Source of the DNA: Ruminococcaceae bacterium UBA866
Lineage (GTDB): Bacteria > Bacillota > Clostridia > Oscillospirales > Ruminococcaceae
Direction of reading: 5' to 3'
Assembly: GCA_002295325.1 (NCBI GenBank)
Contig: DBGA01000041.1
Coordinates: 71,201 to 77,659, forward strand
Length of the DNA: 6,459 bases
Part shown: positions 1 through 6,227 of the stretch, piece by piece
How the letters are laid out: each line of letters starts with the position of its first letter
How positions within the stretch are numbered: the first letter of the stretch is position 1
Position numbers and translations under genes: made by a program
The notes under the pieces: model-generated
The model's database searches: none
Seen by the model: only the letters and a program-made list of their open reading frames with translations
Told to the model about the DNA's origin: nothing

Positions 1-759
1 AAGTGCATTAATCAGACTAAGTGGTGCTACAAGAGAATCCACAAAAGATGCCATATCGCTTCTTGCTTGTAGGAAGAAATCTGCTTCCTTAGCAAGAGGT
101 GATGACTCACTATCAGTTATTGCAATAACAGTCGCACCTCTGTCTTTTGCAAATTTAAGTGCCTTAGCACTTCGTTTTGAATAACGTGGAAAGCTGATAC
201 CTATCATGATATCTTTATCGCTAATTCTCATTATTTGCTCAAACATTTCGCTTGAGCTAGTTGTGTGAATTAATTTTACATGATCAAAAATGATATTAAA
301 ATAAAGCACCAAAAATCTCGCCAAAACCGAAGCACTTCTTGCCCCAAGTACATAGATATTCTCTGCGGCTACAATAGAGTCTACCGCACCGTTAAAACTT
401 TCTCGTGAAGTTTCTTCAAGAGTTTTTTTAATTTTATCAATATCAATATTTAACACCTTATCAAGTACATCGGAATCACCAATTTGTTGGTTTGCAACTT
501 CAATCCTCTGAATAGAAGTCAACTTGTTTTTTATCATTTCGTGCAACTCATTTTGCAATTCAGGATAACCATCATAGCCTAACTCAAATGCAAATCTAAC
601 CACAGTAGATTCGCTGACAGATGCAGCTACGCCTAGTTTTGCTGCGGTCATATATGCCGCCTTATCATAATGAGTTAAAATATAATTTGCTATATTTTTT
701 TGCCCTTTGGAGAATTTAGGTAGCCTCTTTTCAATTTCTTGCAAAATATTGTTTTTCAT
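1..759 (-). CDS. RpiR/MurR-family transcriptional regulator (3' end cut by window edge)
   Basis: A DNA-binding regulator with a sugar-phosphate-sensing SIS domain. The 253 residues in the window stay open to the left edge; the family is usually about 280 residues, so roughly the last 30 are missing. Residues 1-75 form the helix-turn-helix domain, including KLGVAASVSESTVVRFAFEL and then GYDGYPEL, the typical RpiR recognition region. Residues about 130-250 form the SIS domain, with YVLGARSAS near 135-143, the GISFPRYSKRSAKAL segment near 186-200 and ITDSESSPLA near 220-230. The ATG at 757-759 follows GAGGAG (769-774) by 9 bases. The gene starts 32 bp after the MATE gene on the same strand, so the two are probably co-transcribed. 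Members of this family usually sense phosphorylated sugars or amino sugars. The ligand here cannot be read from the sequence, and a role in controlling the MATE gene is inference. Confidence 0.93.
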   Translation of the reverse strand, partial: MKNNILQEIEKRLPKFSKGQKNIANYILTHYDKAAYMTAAKLGVAASVSESTVVRFAFELGYDGYPELQNELHEMIKNKLTSIQRIEVANQQIGDSDVLDKVLNIDIDKIKKTLEETSRESFNGAVDSIVAAENIYVLGARSASVLARFLVLYFNIIFDHVKLIHTTSSSEMFEQIMRISDKDIMIGISFPRYSKRSAKALKFAKDRGATVIAITDSESSPLAKEADFFLQARSDMASFVDSLVAPLSLINAL

Positions 760-791
760 CAAGAACCACTCCTCATACTGCATATGTCTAA

Positions 792-2183
792 TTAATCTTC
801 AATGTAAGTATTATCTCTTGTTACGTTTCTAATCCATTTTGAGCCACGAGCTCTTATTAAGAACAATACAACCTTTACCGGTTCATCTATCTTCATTACA
901 AGATACACAAATACTGGTGGCCAATGTAGCACAAAGGCCACAAAATAAGCCGCTGGCACTGCAACAAACCAAAGAGATATTACCTCAATGACAAGAGAAA
1001 ATTTTGTATCTCCTCCACCGCGCAAAATTCCAACAATGCCGGTTGCAGCAATTGATACAAAAAAGCCAATTGCAGCCGCTACATAAATCATCTGATGTGC
1101 AAGATCTTTGGTAGCATCAGTAACGTTATAGTAGTCGATTGCCAAACTCTGTAATGATAAAATTAATACGGTTATAAGCATACCAAAGATTATTGAAATT
1201 ATTTTAAATGTGTGCCCTCTGTCTCGAGCCTTTTGCATATCACCTTCGCCAATTGCCTTGCCTATTAACACAGCCGATGCACCAGCGACGCCAAACACAG
1301 CTACCGTTGATAGCTGCTGAACCACACTGATAATTGTATTTGCTGCAACTGCCGTTTTTCCAAGACGACCGAGCAGTCCTGCTTGCATTGACATTCCCAT
1401 CGCCCACATCAGCTCATTTGCAACAACAGGAGAACTGATTATAATTAAATCTTTGCATAAAACCTTGTCAAATTTCAGAAAGTCATTTATCCTTAGATGA
1501 AGTTTCTTGTCAAAGAAGAACATATAAGTAACTGCTATCACAAATTCAACTAGTCTAGCAATCAAAGTTGCAATTGCAGCGCCCTCTATACCTAACGCTG
1601 GTGCTCCAAAGTTACCAAATATTAATACATAATTTAAGAAGGCGTTAGCGATAAGTGCGGTCAAATTTGATATGACTGCTATTTTTACCGCCTCAATACT
1701 ACGAATTGAGGTATAAAAGACATTGACTAGCCCAAAAAATGGATAGGAAAAACAGATGATTTTAATATAACTTGCACCTGCTTTTATTAGTTCAGGGTCT
1801 GGTGTGAAAATCGACATAATCTTTTCTGGGAAAATGAACGAAATAACGCACACAATAAGCCCAACTAAAACTGCAAAACGGACGATCATTGTAACGATAA
1901 GCTTAATCGGCTTCATTTCGCCTTTGCCCCAATACTGTGCTGTTAAGACTGCTGCTCCACTTCCTAAACCGAAAGTGAGCATATTAAATAGAAAAAATGG
2001 TTGGTTTCCTAGTGAAGATGCTCCCATTGCAATCTCTCCTAGCTCCCCAAGCATTACTGTATCAACCATTTGAGTTAAAAAAATCACTATATTTTGTAGG
2101 GTTACTGGTAGTGCGAGTGCGAACATCATCTTATAAAACGATTTATCTCTTATAATACGGGGTTTATTAGTATTGTGCGGCAT
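792..2183 (-). CDS. MATE-family multidrug/cation efflux protein
   Basis: An inner-membrane antiporter of the MATE family, expected to export drugs or organic cations using a Na+ or H+ gradient. The 463 residues fit the family's usual 450 or so, and the hydrophobic stretches fit about 12 membrane helices in two halves. Family hallmarks are LALPVTLQN in helix 1, VDTVMLGELGEIAMGASSLG after it, the GLGSGAAVLTAQYWGKGE loop, the second-half copy GVAGASAVLIGKAIGEGD, GILRGGGDTKF, and the closing DEPVKVVLFLIRARGSKWIRN common in clostridial members. An in-frame TTG lies four codons upstream (2193-2195), but it is part of the GGAGG ribosome site that serves the ATG at 2181-2183, so the ATG is chosen. 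The gene follows a terminator and precedes rpiR by 32 bp. The substrate is unknown; a metabolite exporter is also possible. Confidence 0.95.
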   Translation of the reverse strand: MPHNTNKPRIIRDKSFYKMMFALALPVTLQNIVIFLTQMVDTVMLGELGEIAMGASSLGNQPFFLFNMLTFGLGSGAAVLTAQYWGKGEMKPIKLIVTMIVRFAVLVGLIVCVISFIFPEKIMSIFTPDPELIKAGASYIKIICFSYPFFGLVNVFYTSIRSIEAVKIAVISNLTALIANAFLNYVLIFGNFGAPALGIEGAAIATLIARLVEFVIAVTYMFFFDKKLHLRINDFLKFDKVLCKDLIIISSPVVANELMWAMGMSMQAGLLGRLGKTAVAANTIISVVQQLSTVAVFGVAGASAVLIGKAIGEGDMQKARDRGHTFKIISIIFGMLITVLILSLQSLAIDYYNVTDATKDLAHQMIYVAAAIGFFVSIAATGIVGILRGGGDTKFSLVIEVISLWFVAVPAAYFVAFVLHWPPVFVYLVMKIDEPVKVVLFLIRARGSKWIRNVTRDNTYIED

Positions 2184-2188
2184 TAGTT

Positions 2189-2193
2189 CCTCC
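2189..2193 (-). promoter_or_regulatory. Ribosome binding site deciding the MATE start
   Basis: GGAGG on the minus strand lies 5 bases before the ATG at 2181-2183. It overlaps the in-frame TTG at 2193-2195 that would begin a longer frame, so the TTG is unlikely to be the start. Confidence 0.8.
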
Positions 2194-2225
2194 AAATTCG
2201 TGTAGACATGCTTTTCTTATCCAAG

Positions 2226-2268
2226 AAAAAAACTCCCTCAAGCATAGAAATCTCTTTACTTGAGAAGG
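2226..2268 (-). terminator. Rho-independent terminator after the fumarase beta gene
   Basis: Read on the minus strand, CTCAAG (2264-2259) pairs with CTTGAG (2242-2237). Two G-U pairs extend the stem at its base. The loop of about 16 bases can fold a little further. Seven T residues (2232-2226) follow four bases after the core stem. It lies 20 bp past the fumarase beta stop and about 43 bp before the MATE start. It should therefore end the DivIVA-fumarase transcript, at least partly. Confidence 0.72.
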
Positions 2269-2287
2269 TTTTGTCAGTTCATCTTTA

Positions 2288-2824
2288 TTATTGTAATCTA
2301 TTGAATATATTGTTGCCTTTTGAGTCAATTGCAACAATTAATGGAAATTTTTCGACATATAGCTGTTTAATCGATTCACAACCGAGTTCATCAAATGCAA
2401 TTACCTTACATGATTTTATGCATTTGCAAGCAAGGGCGCCCGCCCCACCAATTGCACAAAGATAAACTGCTTTATTTTTAATGATAGAATTTATTACTTC
2501 TTGGCTACGCTCACCCTTACCAATCATACAGGAAAGACCACCATTAAGCAAGGTAGGAGTGAAAATATCCATTCTTGAAGAAGTTGTCGGGCCACATGAC
2601 CCAATTGGCATATTTTCTGGAGCTTTTGTTGGTCCTGCATAATAAATTGTTGCTCCATCAAGCTCAAAAGGCAGAGGTTCATCCTCGCTAATAAGCGATA
2701 CTATTCTGTCATGAGCCGCATCCCTTGCTGTATAAATAATGCCTGTTAGTAAAACCCTATCATAAGAGTTTAGAGTTTGCGCTGTTTCTTTTAGTCTATT
2801 TGAATTAATCTCTCGAGTTGCCAC
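2288..2824 (-). CDS. Class I (Fe-S) fumarate hydratase/tartrate dehydratase beta subunit (C-terminal domain type)
   Basis: The beta (swivelling) part of a two-subunit Fe-S hydro-lyase, of the kind that interconverts fumarate and malate or dehydrates tartrate in the cytoplasm. At 178 residues it is close to the usual size of about 185. Typical segments are LLTGIIYTARDAAH (about 25-38, with Arg34), YYAGPTKAPENMPIGSCGPT (61-80), TTSSRMD (80-86, with Thr80, Thr81 and Arg84), MIGKG (100-104, with Lys103) and AIDSKGNN near the end. These active-site residues are all kept. The start is a GTG with a clear AAGGAG site 7 bases upstream; it lies inside the last codons of the DivIVA-like gene, a 20-bp overlap that implies coupled translation. 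Such beta subunits normally sit directly after the alpha subunit, which carries the Fe-S cluster ligands; no alpha gene is in this window. Cys133, Cys135, Cys139 and Cys149 are an unusual cluster. Fumarate versus tartrate cannot be decided. Confidence 0.93.
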   Translation of the reverse strand: MATREINSNRLKETAQTLNSYDRVLLTGIIYTARDAAHDRIVSLISEDEPLPFELDGATIYYAGPTKAPENMPIGSCGPTTSSRMDIFTPTLLNGGLSCMIGKGERSQEVINSIIKNKAVYLCAIGGAGALACKCIKSCKVIAFDELGCESIKQLYVEKFPLIVAIDSKGNNIFNRLQ

Positions 2825-3701
2825 CTTGACGCTCCTTATTTAACATTGCAAATTTTTTCCTGATTGCCTCAGTCGTTGATTGTCTTAATGCTTGGAAAGC
2901 CTCAGCCTCACTCTTTGGTAGGCGTGCAATTTGAATTGCTTGAACGCTTCCCTTTATCTCGTCAATTGAAAATAGCAACTTTGATTTTTGAGTTTCAAGT
3001 GCTTTTATACAGCTATCATAATGGCTTTTTTCACTCTCTGCCTCTGCTTTTGCACGACTAATTATTGCATCAGCCTCGCTTCTTGCATCTTCGAGTACTC
3101 TTCGGGACTTTTTCGCATTTTCTTCACTTAATGATATTGTCAACTCAATTTGATTGTTTACTTGCTCTAGCAATTGCTTTTCCTGTTTTTTTGCAGATGA
3201 AATGATGTCTTGTGCTTTTTCTCTTGCAGAATTAATCATAGTTTCGGCTTCAAATTTTGCAGGCTCAACAATGCTTTTTGCTTTTTCATTTGCTTGCCCC
3301 AACATAACCTTTGCTTGTTCTGTAGCCTCATACACTTGTTGCTTTACAATCAGAGAAATCTCATAGGCTTCTTTATTGGCTGATTCAAGAATAACCTCTG
3401 CTTTCGTTTTGGCATCAATAAAAGGTTTTAGTGCAGCCTCTAACTCTGTAATTTTATTGATGTTTTTTGTATTTTCTTCAACTATTGCCTCGCTTGAAGC
3501 AGTTATTTCCACTATTTTCTTATATTGTTCTTCTATGATAGTTTTAAGTTCAGTTATCTGAGCATTTCCATTATCAATTTCAGCTTTAAGTGCTGTTACT
3601 TCTTCATCATACTTGGTTATAATTTCATCAATATATTGCGTAACCTCTTCCTTTTTGAAACCACCAAATGTAGTTTTAGAAAAGCTTTTTTGAATTTCCA
3701 T
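2805..3701 (-). CDS. DivIVA-domain coiled-coil protein
   Basis: A probable membrane-curvature or pole/septum-associated scaffold of the DivIVA type. The N-terminus (residues 5-29, FSKTTFGGFKKEEVTQYIDE and on) matches the DivIVA signature: an aromatic-Gly-Phe/Tyr turn followed by a helix with E-V and a Y-I or F-L pair. Compared with Bacillus subtilis DivIVA, the membrane-touching Phe is kept (Phe12), while the neighbouring Arg appears replaced by Gly13. Residues about 30-95 and 100-250 are charged and Ala/Glu/Lys-rich, predicted coiled coil, with 11-residue repeats. There is no signal peptide or membrane helix. Its 298 residues exceed the 164 of B. subtilis DivIVA, but long forms are common in Clostridia and Actinobacteria. 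The chosen ATG has GGAG 7 bases upstream; a frame extending 37 codons further begins at a TTG in the promoter region and is rejected. It is the first gene of a unit with the fumarase beta gene. Its actual role in division, polarity or sporulation is not shown. Confidence 0.85.
   Translation of the reverse strand: MEIQKSFSKTTFGGFKKEEVTQYIDEIITKYDEEVTALKAEIDNGNAQITELKTIIEEQYKKIVEITASSEAIVEENTKNINKITELEAALKPFIDAKTKAEVILESANKEAYEISLIVKQQVYEATEQAKVMLGQANEKAKSIVEPAKFEAETMINSAREKAQDIISSAKKQEKQLLEQVNNQIELTISLSEENAKKSRRVLEDARSEADAIISRAKAEAESEKSHYDSCIKALETQKSKLLFSIDEIKGSVQAIQIARLPKSEAEAFQALRQSTTEAIRKKFAMLNKERQGGNSRD
2832..2837 (-). promoter_or_regulatory. Ribosome binding site for the GTG-started fumarase beta gene
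   Basis: AAGGAG on the minus strand, 7 bases before the GTG at 2822-2824. It lies within the DivIVA-like reading frame, where it encodes Lys289-Glu290. It fixes the GTG as the start and makes translational coupling likely, because ribosomes finishing the upstream gene pass directly over it. Confidence 0.8.
3186..3404 (-). repeat. Hendecad (11-residue) repeats in the DivIVA-like protein
   Basis: Residues 100-172 can be written as 11-residue units: KAEVILESANK, EAYEISLIVKQ, a 7-residue insert QVYEATE, then QAKVMLGQANE, KAKSIVEPAKF, EAETMINSARE and KAQDIISSAKK. Each has Ala at position 2, mostly aliphatic residues at 4-6 and usually Ala at position 9. Another unit, EADAIISRAKA, recurs at 209-219. 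The repeat is at protein level; the DNA copies have diverged. It predicts a long, nearly straight or right-handed coiled coil. Confidence 0.7.
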
Positions 3702-3708
3702 AAGCCCA

Positions 3709-3712
3709 CTCC
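3709..3712 (-). promoter_or_regulatory. Ribosome binding site deciding the DivIVA-like start
   Basis: GGAG on the minus strand, 7 bases before the ATG at 3699-3701. The protein begins its DivIVA signature right after this ATG, whereas upstream in-frame sequence is AT-rich non-coding spacer. Confidence 0.7.
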
Positions 3713-3725
3713 ATTCAAATTTTAT

Positions 3726-3753
3726 ATTATACTGATTATATTTTAATTTTGAA
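3726..3753 (-). promoter_or_regulatory. Candidate sigma-70-type promoter for DivIVA-fumarase beta
   Basis: On the minus strand, TTCAAA (3753-3748) is followed after 16 bases by a perfect TATAAT (3731-3726). Transcription would start near 3719, giving an untranslated leader of about 18 bases. A second TATAAT (3740-3735) lies close by without a good -35. The spacer is so AT-rich that chance matches are likely. Confidence 0.45.
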
Positions 3754-3800
3754 TTAATATTATAATTATATATTTTTTTACATTTAATTGCAATAGATAT

Positions 3801-3828
3801 TTGAACTTTCAATTGTTTTTGGTATAAT
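3801..3828 (+). promoter_or_regulatory. Sigma-70-type promoter for the HAD phosphatase gene
   Basis: TTGAAC (3801-3806), a 16-base spacer and a perfect TATAAT (3823-3828). The start of transcription would be near 3835, about 25 bases before the ATG and just ahead of the ribosome site. It diverges from the DivIVA promoter, and the two -35 regions are about 50 bp apart. Confidence 0.6.
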
Positions 3829-3844
3829 AAGCGTATTGACGTTT

Positions 3845-3850
3845 AGGAGG
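3845..3850 (+). promoter_or_regulatory. Ribosome binding site deciding the HAD phosphatase start
   Basis: AGGAGG lies 9 bases before the ATG at 3860-3862. A longer in-frame start at a TTG (3836-3838) would place the ribosome site inside the coding sequence and is rejected. Confidence 0.85.
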
Positions 3851-3859
3851 AAATATATA

Positions 3860-4498
3860 ATGAATGAGAAAAAACTGGTGGTATTCGATTTAGATGGTAC
3901 ATTGAATAAGACGGAATTGTATGCTGTTCCTGCACATAAAAAGGCTTTGGCAGAGCTTAATATCTTAGATAAGTCAGATGAGCTTATCATTTCGACATTT
4001 GGTGCAAGAAGTATGGATAGTGCTCACCTTTTAATAAATAGCAAAGATGAGAAGGAAGCATATCTCTATTTAAAGAAAGTAAGTCAATATGAAACGGATT
4101 TTATCACACAATTCGCTGGCGAATTCGAGGGAACATCAGCAATGCTCGATGCCCTGCGTGAAGACGGTTATCACATTGCTGTTTGCTCTAATGCATCTGA
4201 AAGATATATCAAAATGGTGCTTAATGCGTTAAATATAATCGATAAAATTGACTATATCCAACCTTTATTGCCTGATTTGATAAAAGACGATACCCTAAGA
4301 TTGTTGCTCGAACGAGAAATGCCAGATAAAGCCGTTATGGTGGGCGATAGAATTTTTGACAAAAATGCTGCAAGGGCAAATAATATTCCCTTTATCGGCT
4401 GTATGTATGGGTTTGAAAACAGCGAGGTGGCTGATGCTGATATTGCTGTTAAAACTCCAAGTGAAGTTAATGAGGCAGTGAAAAAACTAATAGGATAG
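3860..4498 (+). CDS. HAD-superfamily phosphatase (phosphoglycolate phosphatase-like, Gph type)
   Basis: A cytoplasmic Mg2+-dependent hydrolase of small phosphate esters, 212 residues, normal for the group. Motif I is FDLDGTL (9-15), with Asp10 as the nucleophile and Asp12 as the acid/base. An all-helical C1 cap spans roughly 17-85. Motif II is VCSNAS (108-113), with Ser110. The motif III lysine is probably Lys142 in DLIKDD; the common K-P pattern is missing. Motif IV is VGDRIFDKNAA (161-171), with Asp163 and Asp167. The end of the core, IPFIGCMYGFEN (176-187), matches the Gph-like subgroup. It is the only rightward gene: it has its own promoter, diverges from the DivIVA unit and ends in a shared terminator. 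Its stop codon is part of the terminator stem. The substrate is not determined by these motifs; phosphoglycolate, sugar phosphates or nucleotides are all possible. Confidence 0.93.
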   Translation: MNEKKLVVFDLDGTLNKTELYAVPAHKKALAELNILDKSDELIISTFGARSMDSAHLLINSKDEKEAYLYLKKVSQYETDFITQFAGEFEGTSAMLDALREDGYHIAVCSNASERYIKMVLNALNIIDKIDYIQPLLPDLIKDDTLRLLLEREMPDKAVMVGDRIFDKNAARANNIPFIGCMYGFENSEVADADIAVKTPSEVNEAVKKLIG

Positions 4499-4536
4499 AC
4501 CAAAGCACCGAGAATTATCTCGGTGCTTTGGTCTAT
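4495..4536. terminator. Bidirectional terminator: perfect 18-bp inverted repeat between convergent genes
   Basis: Left arm 4495-4512 and right arm 4519-4536 are exact reverse complements around the 6-base loop AATTAT. The phosphatase stop TAG (4496-4498) lies in the left arm and the lipoprotein stop TAG (4535-4533, minus strand) in the right arm. The stem is GC-rich for this region. Neither side has a classic immediate T-tract: rightward it is followed by a broken T/A stretch, and leftward by a T6 run only about 9 bases later (4486-4481). Confidence 0.85.
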
Positions 4537-6122
4537 TTAATTACTGCATTCTTAAAACTAATTAATCCGGTTCTTTTATTGTAAATGATACCTGTTGTTT
4601 TGCCAGTAGAAACAAAGTAATCTGTAGAATAAAACATCGGTATAAAAACTGCATCATCAATCAATTTTTGCTCTGCATTTTTATATCCATTAATGATTTC
4701 AAGCTTTTGGGTTTTTGAAATTGTATCGGCTAAAAGATTGTCGTATTGTTCATTTGCATAGGAAATAAAGTTCTTTGGGGAGTTGCTTTGAAAACTTGAA
4801 AGAATTGAACTTACAGAGTTGTCAGCAGATGCAAGCTTGTACAACGCAATGTCAAAATCCCCTGCTTGTATTCGCCTATTGTACTCTTTTTCATCAACCT
4901 CATCAATATTGATATAGAGGAATAATTCCCTTTGAAAGATTTGAGATGGATAGGAAAAATATTCAACCGCATTAATTTTTGTATCCTTGTTTATTAATAG
5001 TTTAAGTACAGGCACTTTTTGTTTTTTTAGATCGGCTAGCCCTGTTTTATAGTTTTCATATGCCTTTTGGGCATTAAATTCCTGCGTGACAATCTCCCCT
5101 GCATAGTCCCTAAAAGTCTTATCAAACATCATGATACTATGGGGCACCATTCCAGTTGCAATCGATAAGTTCTCTTGCAATTTATCCTTGTAGCTGTTCC
5201 TGTCAAAACAAGTTGCAATTGCCCTTCTTATGTTTTCATCAAAAAGACTCTCATTTTTTAAATTTAGATATAATCCCCATGTTGCATTCTCAATTGCCTC
5301 GGTATTGTAACCCTTTTTTAAAAATTTCCCTATATCATTACCACCTACAAATGCTGCATTGACTGCCTCGGACAGCAGGCGCTCCTCTGGAGTTTTTTCC
5401 ACTGAGATATAGAGATTTATCCCTGTCGGTTTCACATTTTGTGCATCATAATAGCTTTCACTTTTTCTAAGTTTTATAATCTCTCCATGTTTCCACGAGC
5501 GAATATCAAATGGGCCATTTGACATAATCTTTTCGGATTGAAGACCATATTTCCCCTTGGTTTCATTGAAAAACTTTTCGTTACAAGGCATTGCATAGGT
5601 GGTTGCAAGCAAGTATTCTAGATTATCGTTCTCATATTCAAGCTCTATTTGCAGTTTTTTATCAGACAAAGCAGTAATTCCTAAATTTTTCTCTTCTATG
5701 ATACCTTGATTGACCCCTTTGGAATTTTTAATTGAAAAAAATTGGGATGCAGCAGGCGAATTTGTGTCGGAACGAAGCAGCCTTTGCATAGCAAAAACAA
5801 AATCATTCGCAGTTACACTGTCACCATTCGTCCAAAAGACATCATTTTTTATATCAATTGTATATATTAGTCCGCTATCAGATTTAATTACACTTTTTGC
5901 AAGTCCATTTTGGATTGTACCAAACTCATCTATGTAAAATAAACCCTCAAAAATATTGTTTATTACGGTAAGTGAGGCTTGGTCTGACGCAGTTTGAGGA
6001 TCAAGATTTTTAGGTTCAGACAATATGTCATATGCGACTAAATAGCTTTTTGGCGACGTATTACAGCCAGCAAATGAAAATATTATTACAATTAAAAGCA
6101 GTACACTCAATATTTTTTTCAT
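4533..6122 (-). CDS. Extracellular solute-binding lipoprotein of a peptide-type ABC transporter (SBP family 5, OppA/DppA-like)
   Basis: A membrane-anchored receptor that captures a ligand, often a peptide, and delivers it to an ABC importer. Its 529 residues are typical. Residues 1-19 are a lipoprotein signal with a Lys-Lys start and hydrophobic core, followed by the lipobox FAGC with Cys20; Phe at -3 is less usual than Leu. The family 5 opening is seen in YDILSEPKNLDPQ (31-43), NNIFEGLFYID (55-65) and the signature region 74-112, including YTIDIKNDVFWTNGDSVTAN. A later typical segment is NIRRAIATCFDR. The ATG at 6120-6122 has AAGGAGG 5 bases upstream. No permease or ATPase gene adjoins it; the flanking genes are unrelated. 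It therefore either serves a transporter encoded elsewhere or acts as a sensor or orphan receptor. It appears to be a single-gene unit with its own promoter and the shared terminator. Peptide binding is inferred from family; nickel, heme or sugar ligands occur in relatives. Confidence 0.95.
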   Translation of the reverse strand: MKKILSVLLLIVIIFSFAGCNTSPKSYLVAYDILSEPKNLDPQTASDQASLTVINNIFEGLFYIDEFGTIQNGLAKSVIKSDSGLIYTIDIKNDVFWTNGDSVTANDFVFAMQRLLRSDTNSPAASQFFSIKNSKGVNQGIIEEKNLGITALSDKKLQIELEYENDNLEYLLATTYAMPCNEKFFNETKGKYGLQSEKIMSNGPFDIRSWKHGEIIKLRKSESYYDAQNVKPTGINLYISVEKTPEERLLSEAVNAAFVGGNDIGKFLKKGYNTEAIENATWGLYLNLKNESLFDENIRRAIATCFDRNSYKDKLQENLSIATGMVPHSIMMFDKTFRDYAGEIVTQEFNAQKAYENYKTGLADLKKQKVPVLKLLINKDTKINAVEYFSYPSQIFQRELFLYINIDEVDEKEYNRRIQAGDFDIALYKLASADNSVSSILSSFQSNSPKNFISYANEQYDNLLADTISKTQKLEIINGYKNAEQKLIDDAVFIPMFYSTDYFVSTGKTTGIIYNKRTGLISFKNAVIK

Positions 6123-6147
6123 GTTGTCCTCCTTATGTTTTTATTCT

Positions 6148-6176
6148 ATGATAACATCCAAAGAATATATTCGCAA
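6148..6176 (-). promoter_or_regulatory. Candidate sigma-70-type promoter for the solute-binding lipoprotein
   Basis: On the minus strand, TTGCGA (6176-6171), a 17-base spacer and TATCAT (6153-6148), matching the consensus at 4 and 5 of 6 positions. Transcription would start near 6141, about 19 bases before the ATG. The gap from nrdG to this gene is 105 bp and contains nothing else clear. Confidence 0.5.
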
Positions 6177-6227
6177 GAGAAAATACTTAAAAATGAATTG
6201 TAACCATTAAGTGTATGATATTTTTTC

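Noticed and set aside
1804..2073. Plus-strand open frame opposite the MATE gene
   Set aside because: Its composition is the mirror of membrane-helix codons and it has no ribosome site; treated as a shadow.
2193..2195. TTG start giving a 467-residue MATE protein
   Set aside because: The TTG overlaps the GGAGG ribosome site of the ATG four codons later.
2208..2465. Plus-strand open frame running across the terminator into the fumarase beta gene
   Set aside because: It is antisense to a clear gene and includes the terminator hairpin, with no plausible ribosome site.
3702..3812. 37-codon N-terminal extension of the DivIVA-like protein
   Set aside because: It starts at a TTG in AT-rich spacer overlapping promoter elements and has no ribosome site; the DivIVA signature begins at the later ATG.
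3836..3859. 8-codon extension of the HAD phosphatase
   Set aside because: It would place the AGGAGG ribosome site inside the gene and begin at a TTG next to the predicted transcript start.
4252..4503. Minus-strand open frame of 83 codons opposite the phosphatase gene
   Set aside because: It lies wholly antisense to a well-supported gene and its last part is the terminator arm; no family resemblance was seen.
6183..6216. Possible terminator hairpin after nrdG
   Set aside because: The arms (ATAC-TTAA and TTAAGTGTAT) pair only imperfectly, are AT-rich and lack a following T-tract on the minus strand.
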